DNA of 44,742 nt from an uncultured Christensenellaceae bacterium. GTDB lineage: Bacteria > Bacillota > Clostridia > Christensenellales > Christensenellaceae. Both the position numbers and the translations under genes were made by a program. The DNA is taken from assembly GCA_934373295.1 (NCBI GenBank), contig CAKROK010000010.1, positions 1-44,742 on the forward strand, in the 5' to 3' direction. Under the pieces are notes generated by a model. The model had not been told where the DNA came from. It did no database searches and saw nothing but the letters and a program-made list of their open reading frames with translations. Shown piece by piece: positions 23,854 to 31,467 of the stretch (the stretch's first letter is position 1; each line of letters begins with the position of its first letter).

Positions 23854-24498
23854 ATGAAAAAACTGACTGCGATTTTACTTAGTATTATGCTTGTGCTTGG
23901 CCTTGCCGCCTGCGGCTCCGCCAATAATTCAGAAACCCCCGCGCCGACCGAACAGCCGACCGCCGCGCCTACCCAAAGCACATCGACCGAGCCGACGCAG
24001 ACACAGCCGACGACAGGAAAGACGCTGGTGGTCTACTACTCCGCCTCCGGCAACACCAAGCGGGTAGCCGAAGATATTGCCGAGGCCGCCGGTGCCGACC
24101 TCTTCGAGATCGTTCCCACCAAAGTCTACACCGACGACGACCTGAACTGGACGAATTCCGACAGCCGCGTCAGCCGGGAGCACGATGACGAGTCCCTGCG
24201 GGATGTGCCCCTGACCACCACAGAAGTGCCCGATTGGGATTCCTATGACACCGTATTCATCGGCTATCCCATCTGGTGGGGCATTGCGGCCTGGCCCGTG
24301 GACGGCTTTGTGAAGGCAAACGACTTCACCGGCAAGACCGTCATTCCCTTTGCCACTTCTTCCTCCTCCGGCATAGGTCAGAGCGGCAATTTGCTTGTCG
24401 ACATGGCCGGTACCGGCAATTGGCAGGAGGGTCAGCGGTTCTCCTCCGGCGCGTCCAGCTCTGATGTACAGTCCTGGGTCGATGGACTGGGGCTGTAA
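23854..24498 (+). CDS. Lipoprotein-anchored flavodoxin
   Basis: The 214-aa product has a lipoprotein signal with lipobox LAAC (Cys20), then a long Thr/Pro/Gln-rich linker (about 22-58), then a flavodoxin-like domain. The FMN phosphate loop is VVYYSASGNTKRVAEDIAE, with the characteristic GYPIWWGIAAWPV and FATSSSSGIGQS segments following. An exported, membrane-anchored flavodoxin implies electron transfer outside the cytoplasm. The DUF4405 membrane protein at the end of this gene run could supply electrons. The stop overlaps the next start by one base (TAATG). Confidence 0.9.
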   Translation: MKKLTAILLSIMLVLGLAACGSANNSETPAPTEQPTAAPTQSTSTEPTQTQPTTGKTLVVYYSASGNTKRVAEDIAEAAGADLFEIVPTKVYTDDDLNWTNSDSRVSREHDDESLRDVPLTTTEVPDWDSYDTVFIGYPIWWGIAAWPVDGFVKANDFTGKTVIPFATSSSSGIGQSGNLLVDMAGTGNWQEGQRFSSGASSSDVQSWVDGLGL

Positions 24499-25634
24499 TG
24501 CGTAGAAATCAAGTTTTCGCTGCAATGCTTGCGCTTCTCATGGGCGTGTCGCTGACCGCCTGCGGCCGGAAGTCTGTGAGGGCTCCCGGAGGCGAGCTGG
24601 AAAATGGCGTTGCAGCCGTTGAGGATGCTATTACAACAAAACCGAGTGAAAGCAGTTCCGCCCCTACCGTGCCGATCGACGATCTGCGTGACGGATCTTC
24701 GGCGGATACCGTGGCGACACCCGACGATTTCCCGGCGGCCTACAACTACGGCAGCGGCAAGATTTCCGATTATTCCCGCACGGCCATGCTGCAAAAGCTG
24801 CCGGAACCGGCGGGAAATGATACGGTGCTGAATACGGCGGCAGACCCCACGAACATTCAGGTCCTGTACCTGTGGGAAGAAGGCAATGTCCCCGCTAAGA
24901 CGAAGTTCATGCAGGATATGACCGGATACTTCGACAACTATGACTTTCGCCCCTATGTAACCGCCATCCCCGTCCGGGAGGGCGTGGAGCCGAAAGGCGC
25001 TGTGGTGCTGATGGCGGGCGGTGCTTATCAGTTCCGGGGCAACTACACCGACTCGCTGCCCACCGCCGCAGCACTGCGCGATCTGGGCTTCCAGACCTTC
25101 ATAGTGGACTATCGTCTTTCTCCCTATACACAGGAGGAAGGTGCGCTGGATGTGGCGAGAGCCGTTCGCTTTGTCCGCAAAAATGCGGAGGTCTACGGTA
25201 TTCACCCGGATGATATTGCCGTCATGGGCTTTTCCGCAGGCGGTATTCAGGCCGGTGAATTTCTGATGCACTACGATGAAGATGTGAACGGCACGGCGTT
25301 GGACAGCATCTATGTGCCGGACGAGCTGGACGCCGTTCCTGCGCACGCTTCCGCTGCGGGCATGGTCTATTCCTTCTATGGCCGCCTCAGCGTGGGCAAC
25401 ATGGACCCAGACTGGCTGAAAGAGGGCAATTTGCCGCCGACTTTCTATGTCTACGGCACCGAAGATCCCTTCTACCGCCAGTTCCAACAGCAGTATGATG
25501 TGATCTCCGGCATGGGCATCCCAACCGGGCGCATCGTACTGAACGGCTGGCCCCACGGTTTCGGCTCCGACGGCGGCTGGGTCAAGGATTATGCCGCATG
25601 GCTGGAAACGGTTTTTGCCGAATCAAACAAATAA
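24498..25634 (+). CDS. Lipoprotein alpha/beta hydrolase (second of three)
   Basis: The 378-aa product has a lipoprotein signal with lipobox LTAC (Cys22) and a low-complexity linker to about residue 80. The hydrolase domain resembles BD-FAE/esterase-lipase (DLH-like) enzymes. Oxyanion segment VVLMAGGAYQFRGNY lies near 169-183, nucleophile elbow MGFSAGGI has Ser246, the Asp region is YGTEDPFY, and the His lies in GWPHGFGSDGGW. It is translationally coupled to the flavodoxin by a one-base overlap. Its substrate is unknown. It shares architecture, not close sequence, with the hydrolases at 21673 and 27232. Confidence 0.87.
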   Translation: MRRNQVFAAMLALLMGVSLTACGRKSVRAPGGELENGVAAVEDAITTKPSESSSAPTVPIDDLRDGSSADTVATPDDFPAAYNYGSGKISDYSRTAMLQKLPEPAGNDTVLNTAADPTNIQVLYLWEEGNVPAKTKFMQDMTGYFDNYDFRPYVTAIPVREGVEPKGAVVLMAGGAYQFRGNYTDSLPTAAALRDLGFQTFIVDYRLSPYTQEEGALDVARAVRFVRKNAEVYGIHPDDIAVMGFSAGGIQAGEFLMHYDEDVNGTALDSIYVPDELDAVPAHASAAGMVYSFYGRLSVGNMDPDWLKEGNLPPTFYVYGTEDPFYRQFQQQYDVISGMGIPTGRIVLNGWPHGFGSDGGWVKDYAAWLETVFAESNK

Positions 25635-25651
25635 AATCCGGAGGAATATTC

Positions 25652-26302
25652 ATGGGAAAGAAAGTTTTGATTTTGTCCGGCAGCCCCCGCAAGGGCGGCA
25701 ACTCGGACATTCTGTGTGACGAATTCGCACGGGGCGCACAGGAGGCGGGCAATGAGGTGGAAAAGATCCGTGTTGCCAGCAAGAAGATCCACCCCTGTTC
25801 CGCCTGCTACTACTGCCGTGACCACGGCGGAGCCTGCGTTCACAAAGACGACATGGTGGAAGTCCTGCAAAAGATGATCGATGCCGATGTGCCGGTGCTG
25901 GCCAGCCCAGTCTATTTCTACTCCATCGACGCCCAGCTGAAAGCGGTCATTGACCGCACGGTAGCCCGCTGGCTGGAGGTCAAAAACAAGGAGTTTTACT
26001 ACATCGTCACCATGGCAGACGAAGCCCATTCGTCCGCTGATACCACACTGGCTTGCTTCCGAGGTTATGCCGACTGCGTGGAAGGTGCAGTAGAAAAGGG
26101 TGTTATCATCGGCAGCGGTGTCTATGAGCCGGGCAAGGCGAAAAATACCCCCGCTACGGAGCAAGCCTATGAAATGGGCAAGAATGCTGTGCAAAAAGCC
26201 ATACATCGTGCCGATTCCCGGCACACGCAAGCTGAGCCGTCTGACGGAAAATGCTGGTGCGGCAGACGTCGCCCTGTCCGCCAAAGAAGTTGCTGCTATT
26301 GA
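25652..26302 (+). CDS. NADPH-dependent FMN reductase/flavodoxin-family protein with an altered C-terminus
   Basis: The 216-aa frame starts with VLILSGSPRKGGNSDILCDEF, the FMN-binding loop of iron-sulfur flavoprotein/FMN-reductase-like proteins, then CSACYYCRDHGGACVHKDDM and SPVYFYSIDAQLKAVIDR. The family part ends at about AYEMGKNA (residue 179), where relatives normally stop. The last 36 residues (Arg/Cys-rich) are an out-of-frame translation of an aldo/keto reductase tail that was joined here by a deletion. The catalytic fold looks intact, so the protein may still work. GGAGGAA precedes the ATG at 25652. Confidence 0.85.
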   Translation: MGKKVLILSGSPRKGGNSDILCDEFARGAQEAGNEVEKIRVASKKIHPCSACYYCRDHGGACVHKDDMVEVLQKMIDADVPVLASPVYFYSIDAQLKAVIDRTVARWLEVKNKEFYYIVTMADEAHSSADTTLACFRGYADCVEGAVEKGVIIGSGVYEPGKAKNTPATEQAYEMGKNAVQKAIHRADSRHTQAEPSDGKCWCGRRRPVRQRSCCY

Positions 26303-26366
26303 CAAAGCGCTTGACGGCATGGAGATGTCTCCTGTGTTTGGCGGCACCAAAATCGTAAGCAAATAA
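26193..26366 (+). pseudogene. C-terminal remnant of a lost aldo/keto reductase
   Basis: In another frame from that of the FMN-reductase gene, 26199-26366 encodes PYIVPIPGTRKLSRLTENAG...LSAKEVAAIDKALDG, ending in a normal stop. This is the conserved NADP-binding C-terminus of an aldo/keto reductase of the larger (about 330 aa) kind. The other about 270 residues are missing. It marks a deletion that removed the FMN-reductase stop, the intergenic region and most of this gene. It is distinct from the intact aldo/keto reductase that follows. Confidence 0.85.
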
Positions 26367-26389
26367 ATCTTCAGAAAGGATGTTGTTTT

Positions 26390-27235
26390 ATGGAATATGC
26401 AAATCTTAATAACGGCGTGAAAATGCCCATGGCCGGTATCGGCACATTTCTTCTGACCCCGGACGAGGCGGAGGCCTCCTGCGTAAATGCCCTGCGCAAC
26501 GGCTATCGCCTGATCGACACGGCAAACGCCTATGTGAATGAAAAGGCCGTTGGCCGCGCCATGAAGAAGTCCGGCTTGCAGCGGGAAGAGATTTTTTTGG
26601 AAACCAAGCTGTGGCCCAGCTTCTACGAGCAGCCGGACGCGGTGGGCAAAACCCTTGCCCGTCTGGACACTCCCTATATCGACCTGCTGCTGATTCACCA
26701 GCCTGCGGGGAACTACATTGCGGGCTACCGTCAGATGGAAAAGGCATACAAGGAGGGCAAGGTGCGTGCCATCGGCCTGTCCAACTTCAAGAAGGAACAG
26801 ATCGAGGAGATCCTCTCTATCTGTGAAGTAAAGCCCACGGTCTTACAGACCGAGCTGCATCCCTATCATCAGGAACCGGAACTGAAAGCCTTCCTGGAGG
26901 AGAACGGCATCGTGCCGCAGGCATGGTATCCGCTGGGCCACGGTGACAAGGCACTGCTCCAGGAGCCGCTGTTTGCCCAGCTTGGCGAGAAGTACGGCAA
27001 GTCAGCGCCCCAGATCATCCTCCGCTGGCATATCCAGAGCGGCAACATCGTCATCCCCGGCTCCAAGAATCCCGACCATATCAAGTCCAACTTTGACCTG
27101 TTCGACTTCGCCCTGACAGACGAAGAAATGGCGCAGGTCGCTGCCCTCAACAAGAACGTGCGCTACTACACCAGCACCCCGGAAATGCTCAAGAAGTACG
27201 CGGAAATTGTTCCGCCGGTGGACGAGCAGAAGTGA
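26390..27235 (+). CDS. Aldo/keto reductase, DkgA-like
   Basis: The 281-aa TIM-barrel NADPH-dependent carbonyl reductase has the catalytic tetrad D43 and Y48 (RLIDTANAYVNE), K73 (ETKLW) and H103 (LLLIHQP). It also has the C-terminal cofactor motif VIPGSKNPDHIKSNFDLFDF. It resembles the 2,5-diketo-gluconate reductase/prostaglandin F synthase-type family and probably reduces toxic or dietary aldehydes and ketones. AGAAAGGATG precedes the ATG. The stop overlaps the next gene (GTGA), showing coupled translation. Confidence 0.94.
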   Translation: MEYANLNNGVKMPMAGIGTFLLTPDEAEASCVNALRNGYRLIDTANAYVNEKAVGRAMKKSGLQREEIFLETKLWPSFYEQPDAVGKTLARLDTPYIDLLLIHQPAGNYIAGYRQMEKAYKEGKVRAIGLSNFKKEQIEEILSICEVKPTVLQTELHPYHQEPELKAFLEENGIVPQAWYPLGHGDKALLQEPLFAQLGEKYGKSAPQIILRWHIQSGNIVIPGSKNPDHIKSNFDLFDFALTDEEMAQVAALNKNVRYYTSTPEMLKKYAEIVPPVDEQK

Positions 27236-28098
27236 AGCGCTTTCTTTCGCTTGCTCTGGTGCTTGCGCTGATACTGGCTCTTGCGGGGTGCGGAGCGGGT
27301 ACGGCAGCGCCGGCCCAGCCGGAAATGACACTCGCATCGAATACCAAACCGACGAAAGAACAGTCGGAAAGCACATCGGAGCCAGTGCAGACCGGCCTGT
27401 TTGCGGAGCAAATTTTCTCCGGTGCCGACGGCGACATCCATTACAGCTACTACTTGCCCCACAGCTACGACGGCAGCCGCAAGTTCCCGATGATGGTCGT
27501 CATGCCGGGCTATGACATGATGTGGTTCTGAAAAGATTCTTCCGGCAGCAATCTGAATTGGAGCGGCTTTACCGCATGGACAAAGCTTAGTACGGAGATG
27601 ATCGTGGTTTCTGCGCAGCTTACAGACTGGGGCGAAAAATCCGCCCGGCAGGCAATTGAGCTGACGGAATATTTTATCAACAATTTTGCCGTGGATACCA
27701 GACGGGTCTATGCCGCAGGGTATTCCGCAGGCGGCGAGACCATGTCCCGTGCGGTGTCCATGCGGCCTGACTTGTATGCGGCCTATCTCCACGGCGCTTC
27801 TCAGTGGGACGGCGATTATGCGCCCATTGCGGAGAACGGCGTGGCGGTCTACATTTACATGGCCGAGGGCGACGAGTATTACGGCAGTGCCAAGGCCCGC
27901 TCGGCCTACGAAAATCTCCACGAAGCCTTTGAAAACGCCGGTTGGAGCGATGATAACATCGACAAAGTTCTGCGCATTGAAACGCCGGACAACGCCTTCT
28001 TCAACGAAAAGGGTATTTACAATTACCACGGCGGCGCCAATGTGGTCTTTGACGACCCGGATAACCTGAACTTGGTAATTTCCCACAGCAAAGGATGA
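27232..28098 (+). pseudogene. Lipoprotein alpha/beta hydrolase (third), interrupted by an in-frame TGA
   Basis: A GTG start overlaps the aldo/keto reductase stop. The product has a lipoprotein signal (lipobox LAGC, Cys20), a Thr/Ser-rich linker and an esterase domain resembling PHB-depolymerase/feruloyl-esterase-like proteins (HYSYYLPHSYDGSRKFPMMV). Codon 100 is TGA (27529-27531). The same frame then continues uninterrupted to 28098 with KDSSGSNLNWSGF... and the nucleophile elbow AAGYSAGGETMS. A single base change (for example GGA to TGA) explains it. Other genes here use TGA as stop and no convincing SECIS hairpin follows, so recoding is unlikely. The gene is probably inactive. Confidence 0.85.
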
Positions 28099-28102
28099 GG
28101 AT

Positions 28103-28720
28103 ATGAAACCAATTCTCAAAATAAAAATCGCCGTGGATACGGCAATGTCGGTGTCCATGCTGCTTCTGATGGCCTACGGCCTTGTGGGTGAGGCGGCTCA
28201 CGAGTGGATCGGCATGGGAATGTTCGCCCTGTTCGTAGCGCACCATATTTTGAACCGTCGGTGGATTAAGTCAGTGCCGCAGGGGCGCTATACACCTCTG
28301 CGTATCGTGCAGACGGCGCTCATCGGACTGATTTTCCTGTGTATGATCGGCTCCATGGTCAGCGGCATCGTGCTGTCCCGCCATGTCTTTGCGTTTCTTC
28401 CAAAGCACGGCGGCTATGAGCTGGCCGGACAGCTGCATATTCTCTGCGCCTTTTGGGGCTTTGTGCTGATGAGTCTGCACCTCGGAATGCACTGGAATAT
28501 GCTTCTGACCATGGCACGGAAGCACCTGCAACCCAATCAGGTACGCACATGGGTACTCAGAATTGCCGGATATTCCTTTGCCGCCTACGGAGCCGTTGCC
28601 TTCGTCCGCCGGGATGTGGGGCTTTACCTGCTGCTGAAAAGCCATTTCGTGTTCTTCGATTATTCCGAGCCGCTCATAACTTTTCTGCTGGACTACCTTG
28701 CAGTGATGGGGCTATTGTAG
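28103..28720 (+). CDS. DUF4405 membrane protein, possible b-type cytochrome
   Basis: The 205-aa product has about four to five membrane helices. Histidines H33/H47 (AHEWIGMGMFALFVAHHIL) and H112/H126 (LHILCAFWGFVLMSLHLGMHW) each lie 14 residues apart within helices, the spacing seen in heme-b four-helix-bundle cytochromes. DUF4405 proteins are annotated as unknown. Here the protein closes a run encoding an exported flavodoxin and reductases, so passing electrons across the membrane is an attractive inference, not shown by sequence. It follows the broken hydrolase by 4 bases. Confidence 0.8.
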   Translation: MKPILKIKIAVDTAMSVSMLLLMAYGLVGEAAHEWIGMGMFALFVAHHILNRRWIKSVPQGRYTPLRIVQTALIGLIFLCMIGSMVSGIVLSRHVFAFLPKHGGYELAGQLHILCAFWGFVLMSLHLGMHWNMLLTMARKHLQPNQVRTWVLRIAGYSFAAYGAVAFVRRDVGLYLLLKSHFVFFDYSEPLITFLLDYLAVMGLL

Positions 28721-28850
28721 CGATTGGCTATTCTATGAATATGTTATTGCGCAATACAAATGCAAAAACAAAGATTTATAGCAAATAACTCAGGTAGTGT
28801 TCTTGGCAAGTCCTTTACGATCAAAAGTTTTTCAGCCGGACTGTCGCTTA

Positions 28851-28893
28851 TTCTAAAAGGTCAATCTACCTGATGTAGGTTGGCCTTTTAGAA
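28851..28893. repeat. 19-bp inverted repeat downstream of the DUF4405 gene
   Basis: Arms at 28851-28869 and 28875-28893 pair over 19 bp with two G-U mismatches around a 5-base loop (it starts TTCTAAAAGG and ends CCTTTTAGAA). No T tract follows on either strand. It could still end transcription of the island run, or be an end of an insertion. Recombinase debris starts 8 bases later. The stretch 28721-28850 shows no gene. Confidence 0.6.
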
Positions 28894-28900
28894 ATAAGGG

Positions 28901-29026
28901 GATGAGCACATTGCCAGCCATCCACCCTTTGGGTATATGAAAGACCCGGAGGACAAGAAAAGGTCCAATGCAGATTGCAAAGCTGCTGACCTCCTAAAAT
29001 TTAATCGAGCAGAAATACAATGGTAG
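28901..29026 (+). pseudogene. Central fragment of a large serine recombinase
   Basis: The plus-strand frame reads DEHIASHPPFGYMKDPEDKKR and then degenerates (SNADCKAADLL...) to a TAG. The first part matches the start of the recombinase domain, cf. VPYGYKKSPED in the intact enzyme of this window. A stop (TAA at 28895-28897) directly precedes it, so the catalytic domain is lost. Together with the C-terminal fragment at 29283-29591 it represents a deleted second integrase. Confidence 0.65.
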
Positions 29027-29171
29027 AACTGCCATCCTTAAGCCCAATCTTGTATGGACGTCGAGCTATTGTTATTGCGCCAAAACGTGTTTTTAACGTT
29101 TCTTCGCACTTTTTCTCGGTCGAAAAACGTCTGCATCTATAATTTCCCTGCGCCAACAAGATAAGTATATC
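29001..29171 (-). pseudogene. Minus-strand coding remnant of unknown family
   Basis: A stop-to-stop frame on the minus strand reads ...YRCRRFSTEKKCEETLKTRF, continues GAITIARRPYKIGLKDGSST and ends IVFLLD with TAA at 29003-29001. The composition is protein-like (beta-rich, basic) and not that of a random frame, but there is no start codon with a ribosome-binding site. I do not recognise the family. It lies between, and slightly overlaps, the two recombinase fragments, which suggests it came with the event that broke that gene. Confidence 0.35.
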
Positions 29172-29282
29172 TTACTAATTGTATTTTCAATATCATATAA
29201 GGAAGAATTAGTAGTCTTTTGAATTATAAAAAATAGGAGTATCCTTTTAGCAACTTTTAGTTATCTAAAATTTTACTTCTAC

Positions 29283-29591
29283 GCACAGTATGAAACGAAG
29301 CAGACGGAGATTCAGCAGCTCTCAGCGGCACTGGAACAGGAAATCAGCAAAGGTACGGAACAAGTTGCAGATGTTGGCCGCTTTCTCCAGCTTGCAGAGA
29401 AGTGTTCCAATTTACAAGAGCTGGATGCGGTTACGGTCAACAAATTGATTCAAAAGATCGTTGTGCACAGCTCAGAAAAAATCAACGGCAAGAAACACGT
29501 CACTATCGAAATCTATTTTACTTATGTCGGGACAATTCGGATTCCCTTAAAGAAGCCGAATGTGTTCACAGACGCAGAAACCCCGGCGTGA
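29283..29591 (+). pseudogene. C-terminal fragment of a large serine recombinase
   Basis: The open plus-strand frame reads AQYETKQTEIQQLSAALEQE...VGRFLQLAEKCSNLQELDAVTVNKLIQKIVVHSSE...VTIEIYFTYVGTIRIP, ending in TGA at 29589-29591. This is the coiled coil and DUF4368-type tail of serine recombinases; compare LMKALRDYTDIRQLTPEIVNALIRRIEVHSKDKE in the intact enzyme. No start and no catalytic domain are present. The AT-rich stretch before it (29172-29282) and the stretch 29592-29770 hold no gene. Confidence 0.85.
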
Positions 29592-29776
29592 CAACTCGCC
29601 ACACTGGGGTTTCCCGAAAATGTCTTTACTTCCTTATGACCCTCTCGCCTTCGGTGGGCGAGCCACTTTCAATCCCGAAACGGCCTCCGCCGTTTCGCGA
29701 TTGAAAGCTGCGCCGCACGTCGTCGGCAAGCTCGTTTTATAATCGGCGGGCAAAGGAAAAAACTTGCGTATAAAAA

Positions 29777-29810
29777 ATCGCCTTTAGCGGTTTGCCGCGC
29801 TAAAGGCGAT
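29777..29810 (-). terminator. Terminator of the aromatic amino acid operon
   Basis: ATCGCCTTTAGCG (29777-29789) and CGCTAAAGGCGAT (29798-29810) form a perfect 13-bp stem with an 8-base loop. On the minus strand it is followed by a run of T (plus-strand A at 29772-29777). It lies 14 bases past the aroQ stop. Confidence 0.95.
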
Positions 29811-29824
29811 ACCTTATTATAAAA

Positions 29825-30253
29825 TCAACCCTTACCTATGAGATAATCCATCGCCTCGATATATCCCGCAAGCCCGTGGCCGATTATCGTCTTTTCACAG
29901 GCGAGCCGCGCGTATGAGACCTGCCTGAAGTCCTCGCGCTTGCTCACGTCCGATATGTGGACCTCCACCGCTGGCAATCCCACCGCCTTTAACGCATCTA
30001 AGATCGCCACGCTCGTGTGCGTGTACGCAGCGGGGTTTATCACTATCCCGTCAAAATTGCCGTATGCCGCCTGTATTTCATCCACTATCGCGCCCTCGTG
30101 GTTCGATTGAAAGCACTTCACCTCTGCGCCCGTCTTTTCGGCGTGGTCGGCTATCAGCTTCAAAAGCGCGTCATAGCTTTGACTTCCGTATATGCCCGGC
30201 TCGCGTATGCCCAGCATGTTTATATTCGGTCCGTTTATCACAAGTATCCTCAA
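29825..30253 (-). CDS. aroQ: 3-dehydroquinate dehydratase, type II
   Basis: The 142-aa small dodecameric dehydratase catalyses step 3 of the shikimate pathway. It has LVINGPNINMLGIREPGIYG (active-site Tyr in the flexible lid), FQSNHEGAIVDEIQ, IVINPAAYTHTSVAILDAL and VEVHISDVSKREDFR. It starts with a rare TTG that overlaps the aroE/K stop (TTGA, 30250-30253). GGGAGG about 8 bases upstream supports that start. It is the last gene of the operon, followed by the terminator. Confidence 0.96.
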   Translation of the reverse strand: MRILVINGPNINMLGIREPGIYGSQSYDALLKLIADHAEKTGAEVKCFQSNHEGAIVDEIQAAYGNFDGIVINPAAYTHTSVAILDALKAVGLPAVEVHISDVSKREDFRQVSYARLACEKTIIGHGLAGYIEAMDYLIGKG

Positions 30254-31467
30254 GTGTCCATCCTCCCGATCACCTCGTTTACAGCGTCTTGCAGCGCTCC
30301 GTCGTTCGATATCTCATAGTCGCAAAAGCGCCCATAAAGCGCGCGCCGCCTTTCAAACATCTCCTGTGCGCTCGTCTTTAAAGAAAGCGGGCGACCGTCT
30401 TTAGCGAGCTTTTCAAGGTCGCGCTCTATCCAGAAAACCACGGAATTCTGTCGTATTATGTCGAAGTTCTCCTCGCGGGTGACTGCTCCGCCTCCTGTCG
30501 CGACTATCTCCCCCGAGCGCTTTAATATCTCCGAGAGTGCGGCTGTCTCTCTTTTTCGAAAGCCCTCCTCGCCCTCACGATCGAATATCTCAGGTATGCT
30601 CATACCCGATTTTTCTTCGATAAATGCGTCCGCATCCGTAAAAGGACGGTTTAGCCGCCTTGAAAGCGCCGCGCCCACTGTGCTCTTTCCCGAGCCGGGC
30701 ATACCTATCAGCACGATGTTCTTCATCCGCCTTTCCAGAACCCGCGTTATGCGCTCTATCTCGCCGTCGTCTATGCTGCTGTCCGTGAACAGCTCCGCAC
30801 TTCGCTTGGCCTGCGCCACGAGCATGGGCAGACCTCCCGTGCATGGTATGCCCATACGCTCCGCCTGTAGTATGAGCGCGGTCTTTGAGGGGTTGTATAT
30901 CACATCCGCCACGCCGCTCAGCTTTGTAAATATGGATAGATCGACCGCCGCGCAACCGTTGTTCGGGAACATGCCCACGGGAGTGGTGTTCACGACCACG
31001 TCTGCGTCCGCGTGGCGCGAGATGTTGTCATAGTTGTCCTCGCCGCTTCTCGATATGACCGCGACATCCGCCGCGCCCAGCTCCTTTAGCGCATATACTG
31101 CGGTTTTTGAAGTCCCTCCGCTGCCTAAAACTATCGCCCTTTTATTTTTAACGCCGATATCCGCGCGCTTTAACAGATATTTAAACCCGTATATGTCCGT
31201 ATTGTCGCCAAAGAGAGTGCCGTCCGCTCTTTTGACTATCGTATTTACGCTGCCTATGCCCTTCGCCGTGTCCGAAAGCTCGTCGAGATAGGGCATGACC
31301 GTCTGCTTATAGGGTATCGTTACGTTCAGCCCGTCCGCTTTTTTAAGCAGCTCGGCTATTTCATCCTCGCCGCGCTCAAACAATTCATAGCTGTAGTCCG
31401 CAAGCTGTGCGTGTATCTGCGGCGAATAGCTGTGCGCAAGGGTCTTGCCCAGTAGCCCGCAGCGCAT
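30250..31467 (-). CDS. aroE-aroK: Shikimate dehydrogenase - shikimate kinase fusion
   Basis: This 405-aa single polypeptide carries two consecutive shikimate-pathway enzymes. Residues about 1-245 are AroE: GLLGKTLAHSYSPQIH, catalytic Lys in NVTIPYKQ (about K54), Asp in FGDNTDIYGF (about D91), NADP loop VLGSGGTSKTAV. Residues about 248-405 are AroK: P-loop LIGMPGSGKSTVG, DADAFIEEKSGMSI, FRKRE and VATGGGAVTRE. AroE comes two steps after AroB, and AroK acts on its product, so fusion may channel shikimate. ATG 31467 overlaps the pheA stop by one base with AGGTGG upstream; GTG 31470 is the alternative. It overlaps aroQ by 4 bases. Confidence 0.95.
   Translation of the reverse strand: MRCGLLGKTLAHSYSPQIHAQLADYSYELFERGEDEIAELLKKADGLNVTIPYKQTVMPYLDELSDTAKGIGSVNTIVKRADGTLFGDNTDIYGFKYLLKRADIGVKNKRAIVLGSGGTSKTAVYALKELGAADVAVISRSGEDNYDNISRHADADVVVNTTPVGMFPNNGCAAVDLSIFTKLSGVADVIYNPSKTALILQAERMGIPCTGGLPMLVAQAKRSAELFTDSSIDDGEIERITRVLERRMKNIVLIGMPGSGKSTVGAALSRRLNRPFTDADAFIEEKSGMSIPEIFDREGEEGFRKRETAALSEILKRSGEIVATGGGAVTREENFDIIRQNSVVFWIERDLEKLAKDGRPLSLKTSAQEMFERRRALYGRFCDYEISNDGALQDAVNEVIGRMDT

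Noticed and set aside
27529..27531. Selenocysteine or an alternative genetic code at the in-frame TGA
   Set aside because: Many genes here end in TGA, and no convincing SECIS-like hairpin follows. A point mutation is simpler. Kept only as a low-probability option.
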